Of a DNA stretch of 64,000 bases, positions 10,958 through 23,100 are shown in pieces. How positions within the stretch are numbered: the first letter of the stretch is position 1; every line of letters starts with the position of its first letter. Both the position numbers and the translations under genes were made by a program. Under the pieces are notes generated by a model. It had not been told where the DNA came from. It was given only the letters and a program-made list of their open reading frames with translations, and made no database searches. Source of the stretch: Trichobilharzia regenti (lineage: Eukaryota; Platyhelminthes; Trematoda; Strigeidida; Schistosomatidae); contig OX235263.1 of NCBI GenBank assembly GCA_944472135.2, positions 88,506,721-88,570,720 of the forward strand. Reading direction: 5' to 3'.

Positions 10958-11650
10958 ACAGTTTTCACCATAGAACTTTCCATCGATGTGCAGTAATTCG
11001 AGTCGCTACACTTTATTTAGTACACAAGGCAAGAGAAGAAGGAAGTAAAAAGAAACGCACAACAAAGACAGTAAACAGAGATATGAGGCAAAAAGAATAG
11101 TAATATTGAAGAACAATATATTTCTCTGGGGTTATTGTAAATCACAAGGAGTGGATGCATCTGTGACAGCCATTGAGAACGACGATTTTGAGCCATACCA
11201 CCAGCTGTCTCCAGCCGCCATTGGTTTTACACCTTCCAAATTGGCTGGCTGGCTCAAACTAACTGTTGTGGATTTCCCTGGCCAATTGAGCCATGTTTTG
11301 GTTTGACCGCCACTAGCTAGCTCTTTTCCAACCTGATCCATCCTATGTCAGCTAATACTGTCCGTTGAGGAAGATGATGGTTAACATATATCCTAATCAT
11401 CTCAGTGGATGTAGTTTCACAACCTCGTTGATCGACTTCCCCTCCTTACCTAGCTACTCGACCGATGCCTAACTTGAATATTGCTCACCCTATTATACCA
11501 CTTATCACACATGCGAGATAGAACTCAGGCACCTATGATCAAAGACAGCTAGCTAGCCAGTCTTTTCATGTCTTCCACTCTCAATGGCATGTATCGCTCA
11601 CAACCATAAAGGAGGACGGAGTAGACTGCTGAGCAGTATACACTAACTTT
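10958..11650 (-). pseudogene. Non-LTR retrotransposon remnant, second copy
   Basis: Matches the 3' half of the element at 226-1,262 in the same orientation: the shared 3' UTR block (about 10,975-11,180, including AGTACACAAGGCAAGAG) and the decayed C-terminal coding stretch (11,180-11,640). It stops before the FTYLGS region, so it is more severely 5'-truncated. Confidence 0.75.
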
Positions 11651-11764
11651 TTTTTCAGATATACTTCAAGCGAGTAAATCTTGTGATCAACACTTTTTCG
11701 TATGGAATTCGTGATTGAACAATTCATGTAAGTATAAAATTTGAGCACTGTGGTAGAGTATAAC

Positions 11765-14208
11765 TGCATTATGGATAAAATTTTATTTTGATAAAATTAC
11801 ACAATGTGAAATAGTAATATTAGCTGATGACCACCTTTAGAGCACAATTCATAACTGCTTATAATATCATATCAAGGCACTACGCACACAACTTTCTTGC
11901 TTCGTTTATATACATGACTAAAAATTGATTCGAAATTTGAATAAAATCAAAATAGGATTAAAGAGAACTAACTAATGATCCCGAACTTAGTCATAGGACC
12001 GAGCCGCCTATTGAGAAAATTATTTTAGGAATTCAATTATGCCTCACTTATACTATCTTTAAATTCCAGGGCAAAATACATAGACAGACAGAAGGTGTAG
12101 CAATGGGATGGGTCATCAATATCGCTTATCTTAGCAGATATCCTTGTGGACAGCTTGGAAAATATTACCCTTAATACATTTAATTCTACTCCAAAAACAT
12201 GGTGGAGATATGTGGATGATGTTTTCACTCAGTGTTAAAAGCAGAACATATCTCTCTATCGCTTCTTGACACATATAAACTTCAATAAAGAAAAAATCCC
12301 CATTTAGACATTTAGAAAACAGGAAGATTGAGCGAAGAAATATTCACTTTTCAATTAGATCCTCATCTTTGGCTCTACTCTAATGTATATAGCATTTTAA
12401 TTACAATACAACAGTTCGCCAATCAAGTGGCGATAAGTTTGTTAACAATAATTAAACAGTGTCAATGGGTTAATAGTTAACGAAGAAAATCAATACAGAT
12501 TTAAAAGGTGGAAACGGATAGAATAAATTAATTTTACAAGAATAACACGTAAATTAAAGATAAAGTGGTCAAAATAAATAATTTAGACAAATATAATTTT
12601 ATAGGTTTAGGGGGAGGGGGGTGACGCAGTCCTGTTTATCCATTCTTGTGACGATGGCGACGGTAGGGAAAGTGGCTGTACAAATTTCTTATGTACATAT
12701 AAGCTTGGCTTCTTCAGATGACTGCCAATCGCCTCAGCCGTCTGTAGAAGACGAACTCGCAAAGCAAAATTAAGATAAGTTGGAATGCGATAAATAATTT
12801 TAAATGTTGTATTGTAATTAAAATGCTATATATTATTAGAGTAGACCCAAAGATGAGGATCTAATTGAAAAGTAAATATTTCTTCGCTCAATCTTTCTGT
12901 TTTCTACATATAAACTTACTGGTAGAGGGAATAAAATTCACATTTGAATCAGAAAATGAAGAAAGAGGATTAGCTATGGTGTTAGACTGAAAAATAAAAT
13001 AAAGAGAAGAAGGTAAACTGCACGCTAGCGGCATTAAAAAAAAAGAAACTCATTCTGCTAATAGATATTTAGACTTTAATTCATCCCATTCGTTGTCTGT
13101 GAAGGCATGGTTAGTCAAGTGTCTAACAAACCAAGCAATAACAACACTAAGTAATATATCAGAAAACCTAAGTGATGAAATAAAATAGATCGATTGAGAA
13201 ACATTGGTGTTAAATAGCCAATTATCCTATAAAATTCATTAAGATTATCAAAAATGGTCGAAAGCAAAATAAAAATAATGGGGGATCCAATAATGATAAC
13301 ATAAAGAAGAGAGAGTATAAGGCATCTACAGCTCTAACTTATAAGGAGGGGACATCTGAGACCCTCCCTACGTAAGATTTTCAATAAATCATGAATTAAG
13401 ATGGCCTCAATCGAGCCTACAAGCTCACTCAGGCAGGGACAGGCTGTGTAAGTTAAAGGACCCTGTTGGTTCACCCAATTAGACAAAATAATATAATTTA
13501 CAAAATATCTTGGAATTATTGAGTTGTGGTCCACTACATAGGTTAAACTAGTAGGTCAGGGGTAGTCAGATTGCCTGACAGGACATAAGAATGTTTGACC
13601 CCACGAGGTTAAGTAATTTAGAAAAAAGCTCAGCAATTGCACTGCAAGCATTAACACACAATAGGGTGGGAGAGTGTTGAAATTTCAAGAAGTAATATAA
13701 GTAGGTTGAGATAGAGAGAGGTTGATTACTGAATCCTTGTTCATCAGGTTTAAACCCAACACATTCGCAACAGAAGTGACTCAATGCAAATACCAGAGAT
13801 ATGGAAGATATTATTACCACCTTTCAGTCAGTCAAATCGGAGGAGGATAATAAATAATCTTGAAATTCTATTTCAATTCACGTACATCATAATATTCTAA
13901 CAAGTTATTCATTTATTTGACTATAAAAACGCTCGTCTTATTTCCCATCTGATTGTATTTGATCAGTGGCACTCATGTTATTATTCCTGAATGTACATTA
14001 TCTTATATTGGTTTTTATTCAAATGTTTAATCATCAATTTTTACTCATGTTATATAAATGAAGCAAGAAGGTTGTGTGAGGAATACCTTGATATGAGATT
14101 AGGAGCAGTAATAATTTGTGCTCGAAGCCTGTGGTCATCAGTTAATATTACTGTATAACACTCCACTGTGTGATTTTATCAAAATAAAATTTTATTCATA
14201 ATGAAACT
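11765..14208 (+). mobile_element. Penelope-like element with RT (YVDD) and inverted terminal repeats
   Basis: Left terminus at about 11,765-11,950 is the reverse complement of the right terminus at about 14,050-14,205. On the plus strand, 12,050-12,310 encodes a broken RT palm: RQTEGVAMG, ILADILVDSLENI, and WWRYVDDVF with the catalytic YVDD at 12,209-12,220. The RT thumb resumes at 12,907 (KFTFESENEERG, RYLDFNSSHSLSVKAW). A decayed GIY-YIG follows at 13,250-13,850, then the terminal repeat. The gap at 12,283-12,905 is a second Penelope insertion. Multiple stops. The same 3' half makes the nested palindromes at 36.7-38.4 and 49.7-51.4 kb. Confidence 0.8.
12283..12905 (-). mobile_element. Nested Penelope-like element with 12-bp target duplication
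   Basis: ACATATAAACTT at 12,271-12,282 and again at 12,906-12,917 brackets the insertion, which splits the RT of the host element. Inside, about 12,300-12,410 is repeated inverted at about 12,816-12,905. The middle corresponds to the 3' part of the 8,374-9,535 element, including its GIY-YIG C-terminal end read on the minus strand (LRVRLLQTAEAIG region near 12,720-12,780). Confidence 0.85.
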
Positions 14209-14649
14209 TGTCGAACAGTGTTATGTGGGCCATATATGTTCGGGGTTAGAAAAGTGTTAATTGTAATCAGATACCGAAATATTTAGTCACTTGATTTAAG
14301 GGCTATGATTATGATTTAAGTTATGTAAGGAAGTATATAACAGACTAACCTGGCTACAGAAGGGGGGGGAATCCTTGAAGATCAGTAAGAAGAGGCCGTC
14401 GGTAATATGGCTGAAAATCGTGTTATTATCGGTGATGCAAATGCGTTCACCCTTTTTTTTGTAATATCCTATATTCATTCAATACTCACAATTCGCTAGC
14501 TGACTGTTCTCTCCGCCGTACAATTTACATCTACTGTTTCTTTTTCTTCGCATGTGTTTTTATGAAGTATGGCAAGTTAAACTGCATGGTCCTACTTTAG
14601 AGGGAAGAAATTCAGTGCAGTTTTATGTAAGATACCGACCAGTAGCAAT
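14209..14649. other. No gene recognised
   Basis: AT-rich; nothing recognised. Confidence 0.4.
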
Positions 14650-14940
14650 GTGGAGAGAGCTTCCTGCTAGCCAAAATTGGTAGGCAGTAATTTATGTCAA
14701 TGTTTACGTCCTAAATCTTGGTCATGAGGTAAAACACAAAGACTAACTCAACACCCAATCACAGAAGACAGCGTGGGCGGATACGATTAGCAGATATATA
14801 TCAGAATAACCATCAGCAGGAAAACAACCAATCAGGAGACGTTACCTCTCTGCCAGCAATAACGAATAATATACATAAATATCTGTTGATTTTCTCAATA
14901 AACAATCTGTCGTCTGACCCTTGTCTTCTGTCGTTAAATT
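14650..14940 (+). mobile_element. Solo-LTR-type repeat
   Basis: Begins TGTGGAGAGAGC, carries GCTAGCCAAAATTGGTAGGC near the start and TCAATAAACAATCTGTCG near the end, and finishes around CTGTCGTTAAA. Uninterrupted copy of the family at 7,322-7,879. Confidence 0.6.
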
Positions 14941-15011
14941 AGTAATATTACATGAGGCACACCTGTCGGTGATGAAACGATATACACAGATTTATTTATT
15001 TATTTTATTCT

Positions 15012-15197
15012 TTCACAGTGGAACGTAGGGGGCTCCAAGCTAGAGGCTTGCAGTTTCTGTTTTTTACAGGATGGGGTTGCTAGCCTCATGCCAGCCTTTC
15101 CTCTTTACCAGCTTTATTTCTGGCGAGGTAAAGGAGTGCGTCTGTGGCCAGGGATCGAATCCCAGACCATGTACATGATCTGCCAGCGTCCGTGTGC
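15012..15197 (-). repeat. tRNA-headed composite SINE
   Basis: On the minus strand: B box GGGATTCGATCCC (about 15,154-15,166), CCTCGCCAGAAATAAAGC, GGTAAAGAGGAAAGG, and the tail GGAGCCCCCTACGTTCCACT ending near 15,016. The CCTCGCCAGA block also starts the RTE 5' end at 46,059. Confidence 0.8.
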
Positions 15198-16744
15198 ACA
15201 GACAAAGATGTTAAAAGCATCGTTGGAAAACCAAAAAACAGACATTCATTGCTCTTAGTGTGGAGATCCATATCACCTGGTTCACAGGGAAAAGATGTGA
15301 ATTTTCAACAATTAATGTTAAGTCACTGCTCGTAAATGCTTCATAGACACGGCGTCGTTGTGTCGTCATAAACATTTCCCATAGGCTGCAAACTTTCATC
15401 AATACTGTTTTCGCTCAATATGCAAAGTCTAACGGTACAGTGTTGACTGTAGCTGCATATAACATACTGACAAAAGTTAGAACTGATTGGGTTATTGGGT
15501 TGCGAACCTAGTGGCTAAATGGTAATGCGATCACATCATGACATGAAAGCCTTAGACACAATCCCTGGTGATGTCGTTAATGCGCACTGCGGAAGTATCA
15601 TAAACTGGCTTCCAAAGTTTCTCTCTAACTGTTGTCAAGACTACACTACACTACACTAAAACTTATTTTAATCCACACAAATCCAAAGTCTGAGTAAAAT
15701 AGTTAACAATTAATGAAATCTATAAAATGAAACGACAATACTATGTAAGAATAAAGGTTTTCTTGTATATCCCAATAGAATGGAGAACAAAGAGATATTG
15801 TTGTCGTTTTTACTGATGTTTCGCTATTCACTATTGCTGCTGCTAATGTCTTTATCAAAGTGGTATTATTAAACCAGAATTTACAAAATCCACTCAGCTG
15901 GCATTATATATAACAACTTAATCATCGTTCCTCAGTATGGGGTCATTTTTACTTCGTTGTTGTCAAGTTGGCGAATATAATAAAACCAGTTGTAGATTGT
16001 TGAATTTGATAAGTGTATAAAATTATAAAAGCAGCGTGTTTGTTTACAAAATGAATTTGTTTATCACATTCGTGTTGATTTTGTCATTTCATGGGGTTGG
16101 GGGTGCTGTAATCAGGTCAAATTCTGTTTTAGTCCATCATTCCTATTCAGCTCAGACAATTTGGATTCCATTTGAAATGAAGTGCTTCTGATGGTACTAG
16201 ACTTTCTTTGTGATTTCTGGATGACGATTTCAATATGGTGAAAAGCAATTTTGTCATCTGATTCTATAGCTTAGTGTGTAGAGGAGCTATGGCTGATGAT
16301 TTTCTTCAAGCTTTTCTAGTTCAACTGAATTTTTCGGTGGTCGAAAAAACACTCAATTACTCTACGCTGTTCATTTATTCTGATTTTGATTTATCTCTGG
16401 CGATGTTTGTCGATGTATATTGCATCACACTGGAAGCATATCATTTTGTAGACACAATTAGATAGAAAATCTTTAGGGATTTGGTCTTTTACATGGACGA
16501 GGTTGCTTTACAGTGTGTGTGTGTGTCCGACGTTTTGAAGAAAAATCTGATATCGAGCTTATTGAGTACTCTTCTGATATTTTTCAAATTAGAATTTTGC
16601 GAAACATAATTGAGAAGCAGATACTAATATCGATTTTAATGGCCATATATATTAATAAATATATCTCATTGAACGATATTCAACTTATACATAAGAATAA
16701 GTGTATTTAAATTTTCTATGTAGTCTATTAACCTCTCATCATGT
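15198..16744. other. No gene recognised; small RTE scrap
   Basis: About 15,380-15,420 resembles a short piece of the RTE C-terminal coding region (the segment encoding LQTFINNCLRSI). A (TG)n tract lies at 16,513-16,527. Otherwise AT-rich DNA with no domain in any frame. Confidence 0.4.
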
Positions 16745-16839
16745 CCTTTTGTGACGACAGAAGACAAGGGCCAGGCAACAGACTGTTTATTGAGAAAATC
16801 AACAGATGTCTATAGACTTTTATGTACATTCTTATTTAA

Positions 16840-17040
16840 TTGGTGGATAGTGACTAACAGTGGAATCCAAGATGCGCATTTCGTCCCATTTGGGACTCGT
16901 CAGCTGGATGTACCTGCATTTCCCAGTGAGTGATGATGTTCCCACCGAGACTCAAACCCATCACCCATGGTTTCAAACGCCAAATTGTTATCCACTAGAC
17001 CACTTGGGCGACAAGAGCCACCTCTTGTGCAACGGGTCAT
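16840..17040 (-). repeat. Sm-alpha-type SINE with hammerhead
   Basis: On the minus strand it begins with a pol III A box-like GTGGTCTAGTGGATAAC (about 17,015-16,999) and a B box-like GGGTTTGAGTCTCGG (about 16,950), passes through GGGAACATCATCACTCACTG, then the ribozyme at 16,912-16,850. Confidence 0.85.
16850..16912 (-). ncRNA. Hammerhead ribozyme, intact core (Sm-alpha)
   Basis: Minus strand. Stem I ATCCAG (16,909-16,904) pairs with TTGGAT after the cleavage site. The core CTGACGA is at 16,903-16,897. Stem II is GTCCC/GGGAC with an AAAT loop, then GAAA at 16,882-16,879. Stem III is very short (AU/AU around GCGC). The cleavage triplet is ATC at 16,873-16,871, with the cut expected after 16,871. 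All invariant core bases are present. The fold and flanks match the published schistosome satellite hammerhead family; such short stem III ribozymes often work best as dimers. Best-preserved ribozyme in the window. Confidence 0.88.
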
Positions 17041-17204
17041 GTTAATTATTTAATTGGATTTTAGATTTTCGCGTCGATTGATTGGCCCGAAGTACTCGGT
17101 CTCAGGTTGACATGTCTGTTGGCTTCTTGTGCAGATGCTTCGACGATGTCTGGTTATTTGAATAGAATTTAATTGGTGGATGGTGACTAGCAGAGGCGTT
17201 TGAA

Positions 17205-17345
17205 ACTATGGGCAATTGGTTCGAGCCTCGGTGGGAACATCATCACTCAGTAACTGGGCATGCGGGTACATCCAGATGACGAGTCCCAAACTGGACGAAA
17301 TGCGCTTTATCCCAGATTCCACTGCTAGTCACCATCCACCAATTC
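17205..17345 (+). repeat. Sm-alpha-type SINE (5'-truncated)
   Basis: Plus-strand copy with B box GGTTCGAGCCTCGG at 17,218-17,231, the GGGAACATCATCACTCAG spacer, the hammerhead segment at 17,268-17,325, and the 3' end CTAGTCACCATCCACC. Confidence 0.85.
17268..17325 (+). ncRNA. Hammerhead ribozyme, core mutated (Sm-alpha)
   Basis: Reads ATGACGA at 17,276-17,282 instead of CTGACGA, so C3 is A. Stem II GTCC/GGAC, GAAA (17,297-17,300) and the ATC triplet are kept, and there are extra bases in stem III. Probably inactive. Confidence 0.75.
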
Positions 17346-17575
17346 AATACTAATTAAATGCCCAGACATTGTCGAAGCATCTGCACAAGAAGCCAACAGA
17401 CAGTCCGTTGATATGTATATATCTGCTAATCGTATCCTCCCACGCTAAGTCTGCTGTGATAGGTTGTTGAGTTACTCTTTGTTTTTGTTTTTTCCTCATG
17501 ACCAAGATTTGGGACATAAACATTGACGTAAATTGCTGTCTACCAATTTTGGCTAGTAGACAGCTGTCACCACAC

Positions 17576-18155
17576 TTTCCATCGAAATTACAGTTGACCA
17601 TACTAAGGCGCTTGTAGAGGTGCTTTGAAGTGATATAATTTTGAAATGTTGATTTTCCAAACCATTTAATTAATTAGACGTATAATTCGTGTAGTTGTGT
17701 TATCTTAGCTGGATGATTTGATTGCAACGCAGTCAATTTCTTCCTAGACAACGGCTTCATGGACACTGACTTCTCTGTAAGTTCATCAACCATCTTTCTT
17801 GATGATCTTGAATGTGTTTGGTTGGTCCCGGGAATTTTCTCAATTGTGTTGCTGTTGATTACTTTATTGACCTGATAGTTGACTATTAGTCCATGGAACT
17901 TTCAATTGAGTGTACGATAAACTTGATCTATGTCAGCGTGTCCCTTGGTTTCAGATTCGTCTGAGTATCAGCCTTGTGGGGGGAATCCTTAACCATCTTA
18001 GTATTTCCATTGTCTACAGTTTGTACATTTTCACTGTCGAATCAGTACCGCAATTGTCTATCTGGCTTGATATGAAGGAATGAACATACACCTTTCGACA
18101 GACAGAAGAAGTATCGAATAATGGTTTTGTAAGGATTCTGTTTGATTGGTTGGAA
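17576..18155. other. No gene recognised
   Basis: No domain, repeat partner or RNA signal seen. Confidence 0.4.
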
Positions 18156-18322
18156 GATTTCATCATGAGCTGATTTTGGTCAGAGGACCATTCGAAAACC
18201 TCCAGGAAGTAATGGATAGCTGTTTTGTCATCCAATTTTGGGACTCTGCAGAGGTATGCAGCCACCAACAGGGTTTAAACCCAGGACCCTCTGGTTGCAA
18301 GGTGAGCAAGCTCGTAGACCAA
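18156..18322 (-). repeat. Hammerhead-bearing SINE, family 2 (decayed)
   Basis: Minus strand: B-box-like GGGTTTAAACCC at about 18,272, a hammerhead remnant with GAC-AAAA where GAC-GAAA is expected, and the tail CAGCTCATGATGAAATC ending at 18,160. The 5' head faces the head of the plus-strand copy at 18,485. Confidence 0.65.
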
Positions 18323-18484
18323 TGAGCATTTGGCCCTATTCAGCAGTTACCTGAGATTTTAACGGGAAACCATGACCAGTAGGGTACAGCACGTTGAAGG
18401 TGACGACAGTTAATCATAGAAGAAGACATTACTAAGTGGTCACGCTATGTCGTGTGTGAATTGGTAGGGGTTAGAAACCATGGG

Positions 18485-18696
18485 CTGGCCATCGGATTAG
18501 GTCCCAGTGGCTTAATAGTCTACGAGCTAGCTCGCCTTGTGAGCAAAAGGTCTGGGTCCGAACTCTGTATGTGGTTGTACACTGATGAAGAGTCTCAAAT
18601 TATGATGAAAAAGTCATCTAGTACTTCCAGGTGAATTTCCAATGAATCTCTAACTGATCTCAGCTCATGATGAAATCCTCCACTCCGTTGGACGGA
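18485..18696 (+). repeat. Hammerhead-bearing SINE, family 2 (decayed)
   Basis: Plus strand: GGCTTAATAGTCTACGAGC A-box-like stretch, GGGTCCGAACTC B-box-like at about 18,553, CTGATGAAGAGTC hammerhead remnant at 18,581, TAGTACTTCCAGG, and the tail CAGCTCATGATGAAATCC. Confidence 0.65.
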
Positions 18697-18953
18697 AGAA
18701 GTCTAAAATCGTATTTCATATTGAAGTTAGCGCTGATGTAGAGACAATGAAATCTCAGTTAAACTATCCAACTAGGAGGATACAAAACAACTAGACGAAT
18801 ATCATGGACCTGAGTTACACCTGTTCTCCGTCGTCTCTAATTAGGTACTTATATATTTTTAGTAGTCGACTATGCAACATAATATACAGGAATGCACTTG
18901 AAGAAATCAGTTATACAAAAAGAAACTTCACACACAAAAACCTCTTACTCACT

Positions 18954-18959
18954 TTTATT
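18954..18959 (-). promoter_or_regulatory. Polyadenylation signal of the MFS gene
   Basis: AATAAA on the minus strand, about 130 bp after the stop codon at 19,088-19,090. Its position fits the 3' end of the five-exon MFS gene. Confidence 0.7.
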
Positions 18960-19087
18960 TTTAAAATACTTCTCAAACTAAAACCATACAATGACTACAG
19001 TATCACACTGAGTAGATTCCAAAGGCAAAAATTAGAAAAATACACAATTCAAAATACAGAGACAAAGAGCTTCATCTATTGAAACAT

Positions 19088-20118
19088 TTAACACTTCAAT
19101 ATCTTTAAACAGTACGCTACAAGCGGGAAAAACAAGGCACAAATCGATGTATATATGAATGCTATATAAAACAATGACGTGGCTTCAAAATATTGTAGCA
19201 ATAAACCCCATAACAGTCCACCTAGACTATTACTTATCCCATACATTGTACTCGTTAGAATTGCTTGTAAACTTGTTAGAATGTCATGATTCTTATTGAT
19301 TTTTGTCTCTAAACTCACTTGTTCCGTTTGTGATAATAAAGCATTCATTAATACAGGGAAATAGATCCCGTAGGCAATTTCACCAATTAGAAAATACCAA
19401 TAATTACTGGAAAATGCATAGCATAAAAATCGGATAGTCAACATAATCTGTGAGATTATCTGACACGGTATGCAACCGAAGCGTTTCACCAGTGGACCTG
19501 AAATAAACAACAGTGTCGGGATCTCGACGACAATCGATGTAGTTGTTAGCAAGCCAAGAAAATAATGCGGTACATGATAGATCGTAGTTAGTATTAAATA
19601 ATTATACTCTCCGATGAATGATATAATTAGACCAGACATAAAAGCAACCATTAGGCATTGGATCATTCTCGGTGAACGTATCGCTGTAGTCAGTGCGCTT
19701 GTAAAGTGTTTTTCAACTGGTTTTGTATAACTGTAATTACAGAAAGCCGAGGCAATCACGCCAATCACTTGGCATACTGTGGCTATGATAAGTGCTGGTG
19801 TATAATTAGGATTCACTGGACGAATATCTCCTGAATTACTCGCCGTCGTAGAGTACAGCAGTTTTGTAGGCGACATTTTATTCATATGATAATGATTGCT
19901 CGACGTGGTATAATGATGGACAACAAAACCAGTTAACAATGAACCAATCATAAAACCGAATGAACCGAATGCTCTAGACTTTCCATAATATTGAGCTTTA
20001 CTTGTTCCAAGGATTGAGTAGGTGGCTGAATCCAGTAGATTTGAAATCGGTGCATGCATTGAATTCATAAGGCATCGGAGAATTAAAGCGAACACTACAG
20101 TTGTCCATTGTGCTTCAC
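19088..20118 (-). CDS. MFS gene exon 5 (terminal)
   Basis: Acceptor AG at 20,120-20,119; the exon begins GT, completing an Arg codon split with exon 4. It encodes 343 codons including the stop, with seven or more hydrophobic helices from QWTTVVFALILR through LLWGLLLQYF to ICALFFPLVAYCL. This is the bulk of the transporter domain. Single copy in the window: not inside the palindrome. Confidence 0.9.
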
Positions 20119-23100
20119 CTAATTGCAATTTTTGTTTTAAATGAGGGTAAAGTTGAATGGTGAACATAATAATTAGGTGTATATGAATATTTTTAAATTG
20201 AAATAAATACGACGGGTGTGAAAGTAATCGCAATAGTGTTTCTACGCACAGTTAAGCAAATTTTACAAGAGATTTATTGCTGATTTATGCAAAATCGATA
20301 AAACAGTTGTAAAGAGAGACAAACATAACATCTAGTATGATTACAGCATTCCTCTAAGCACATAATCCATATAATGCAAGAACCCTGGGGAATTCAAATA
20401 GTGTTTGACGGCCTCAACTCTTTCTATTACAAGGGACGATAACTATTGTAATCACGGGTTATAAGATGTTGATATTAGATGGTTGGAGGAAATCGGTGAG
20501 AAGCCTTACTCGACCAAGAATTCGTGCTAGTTGGCACTTACCAGTTAGTAGGGCGTATCTTAAACAATGTAGAAAGGAACTCATGTCCTGAGTTCAACCA
20601 CCACTGTGCAGCTCAAGACTCACCACTGTATTCAGGATCGCGAATGACTCCCGTAGGGCTGCATTGGATACTAGTTAGTAACTAGTCCAAAACTCAAATC
20701 TCGGAAGCCAAATGAGTTCCTTCAAGGTTGCAGAAAGGCCTTGCAGACTGGTGAGTGCCAACTAATATGAAACCTGTATCAGGCTGGGCTTCTTGCCGAT
20801 CTCACTGGTTGCTATCTAGTGTCCAATGAAAGTGTTCCATGTTTGCATCAATTCAATCTAGTTCACCAGCGTCACCAGTTGACATAAGTATTTTACAATT
20901 ACTTATATCGCTATCAGTAGTATAAACCTCCGTTGTTTGTTCAATTTCGCTTTGTTTATCTTATGTTTGTAAAGCGTCAGTCATTAAATTGTTGCATTCT
21001 CACCAGTTGCAAGCGAGGCCATGGTTTCACTGCTGGCCGAAGAATATACTTATAAACCTCACCCAGCGTCCTAACCAGTAGATTTAAGCGAGAAAATACA
21101 TCGCCATTGCTCCTGAGACTTCAAAATTTGAAGATCTATGTTCCACTGAGAAAAAAGGTGGAGGACACGAATTAAAGAAGTTGTGTGTTTATGCCTTCAC
21201 CAAAGTTCATTATTCAACGTTTTGAAGTGGTTAACACGAAATGTATAACTGATCAGTGCGAGAGTAGTTGGAGAGAACTCACATCAACCAACAGTTCTCG
21301 TCAGCCCAATCAAGGTGATCCAAACTCCGGGTATCCATTTCTGTTGCTTTTTATGTATCTCACCTGATGGTCACCCCTTTGGGACTAATTGAGAAGGTCG
21401 AATGAGTTATTCCAAATAAATTGTGGACAGTTGCCTGTCGGGGAGCTTCCAATGTAGTTTTCTCTGAAAACCCTGTATACATCCAAATCACAACATGTAA
21501 ACAACCTACTTGTCCAAATAACTAGTACAAAAGGGAAATTCAATTCTATGTTCAACGCTATGTATTCATTCAAACTTTCATGTTATGTGGACTGAGTGTA
21601 TGCGTACTGTGCCAAAATACACAGGAGGAATGATACAAAATGGTGTGCTGTAAGTGGTATAATTTGTCAAAGTGTTCTATGAAAGTCGGAATATTCATAC
21701 TTCAGTGAGTCGTATACCTGACACTAAAGATGAATAATTCTAACTGACGGAGGCAACTGTGAGTCTTTTCGCTTTAGTCAATAATTCTCTCTACACAGTT
21801 TTATTACTCCGAATTTTAACTCTGTCAAACACTCCCGTTCACAGTAAATACTTGACTCCACAGAAAACCATTCCAAAATAGCCTACAGACTTCCATCAAC
21901 AGTTGTCCATTATGCTTGATAGAAAAGGCCAGATGGAAAGAATGAACGGTGAGGAACCATCCATGGAAATATACCGATACATATATCTCCATATTCCATT
22001 ATGACTGCAATGAAAAGTATTAGTCATTGTCCATCTATTAATGTGTGTACAAGTTATTAGCTGTTGGAGGTATTCTTCGTCTATTTTCTCTCATCTTTCC
22101 CCCTACAAGTGCCTTGTATATGTTTAAATTAATTGATATTTCCTGTTGAAGAATGTTTATTCGATCGAATGCTGGATCTCTGATGATATACCGGTTTCTC
22201 GTACGGACGATTATGATGAAACCATGAGATAGACTTGTTGTTGAACAAATAAATGTTGGTACCTGTTCAACAAGTGGTAACTGTTGTCATCCAATAGCTA
22301 ACTAGTGGACAACACTTCAATGTTTGGAACGATGGGTGCTACGTTCCACTCAGTAGGAACAACATCACCTAGTCACTGCGACAGAGGTATATCCAGCTGA
22401 TAAGTACTAAACATGATGAGACGTACACTTTAGTTTCCACTGTTAGTCAGTATCAGTCAAATAATCCAACACAGAATGCAATGATCAGTACTGATCTAAT
22501 CAATATAAAACACCCTTTAACCACTTACGTGTATGTTCGCATACAATGTGTGCACAACCAGACTGATTCAATGTTTCAATATCTTGACAAATAAGCTGAA
22601 TTGTTTGATTCGTTTGAATTGCTCGTTGATCAGCTGGTAATACATGGTCACTTGGATAGTATTGATTTGTTATATAAACTGCTGACAATTTATTCTGAGA
22701 TGATGTTTTCAAATAGTAGTAATCGTTTGTTAGATTAGAGTATCGATTGAATTTACATTCTTTTAATGTGGTTGGCCAACAGGGAGATACATCTGATTGG
22801 TCAGTTGGAGGTGGTCTGATGAAGGTTGACAGATAAGAGAAAATAAAAAACAGAGAAATTGGAATGAGGACATATTTAACAGGTGATCTAATACTGCAAA
22901 ATATATCCATCAGAATATGGGAAAACGACCGAGGGTTACAGAGAATAAAAGGTGTTTCCTTTCGACGTGGTTGTAAGCTAGACTGTGTTCTTTCTGATGG
23001 CCATGGCGGAGACGAAGGTTTGGAGTACTTCTTTTGGATACGTAGTGTTGGCTTGAAATTCCGATCTCTGATGATTTATCTATGCTCTGATATATTGATT

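Larger units (their letters stand above)
16745..17575 (-). mobile_element. Solo-LTR-type repeat interrupted by an inverted pair of Sm-alpha SINEs
   Basis: Minus strand: the 5' part of the LTR family lies at 17,575-17,410 and the 3' part, including the TCAATAAACAGTC signal, at 16,840-16,745. Between them sit two Sm-alpha-like SINEs in opposite orientation. Sequence at 17,110-17,190 is inverted at 17,330-17,405, so the insert folds back on itself. Confidence 0.6.
20119..22528 (-). other. MFS intron 4
   Basis: Holds a foldback repeat (20,485-20,815), a scrap of RTE C-terminal coding sequence at about 21,880-21,975 (+) and a decayed Sm-alpha SINE at 22,320-22,455. No other gene seen. Confidence 0.7.
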
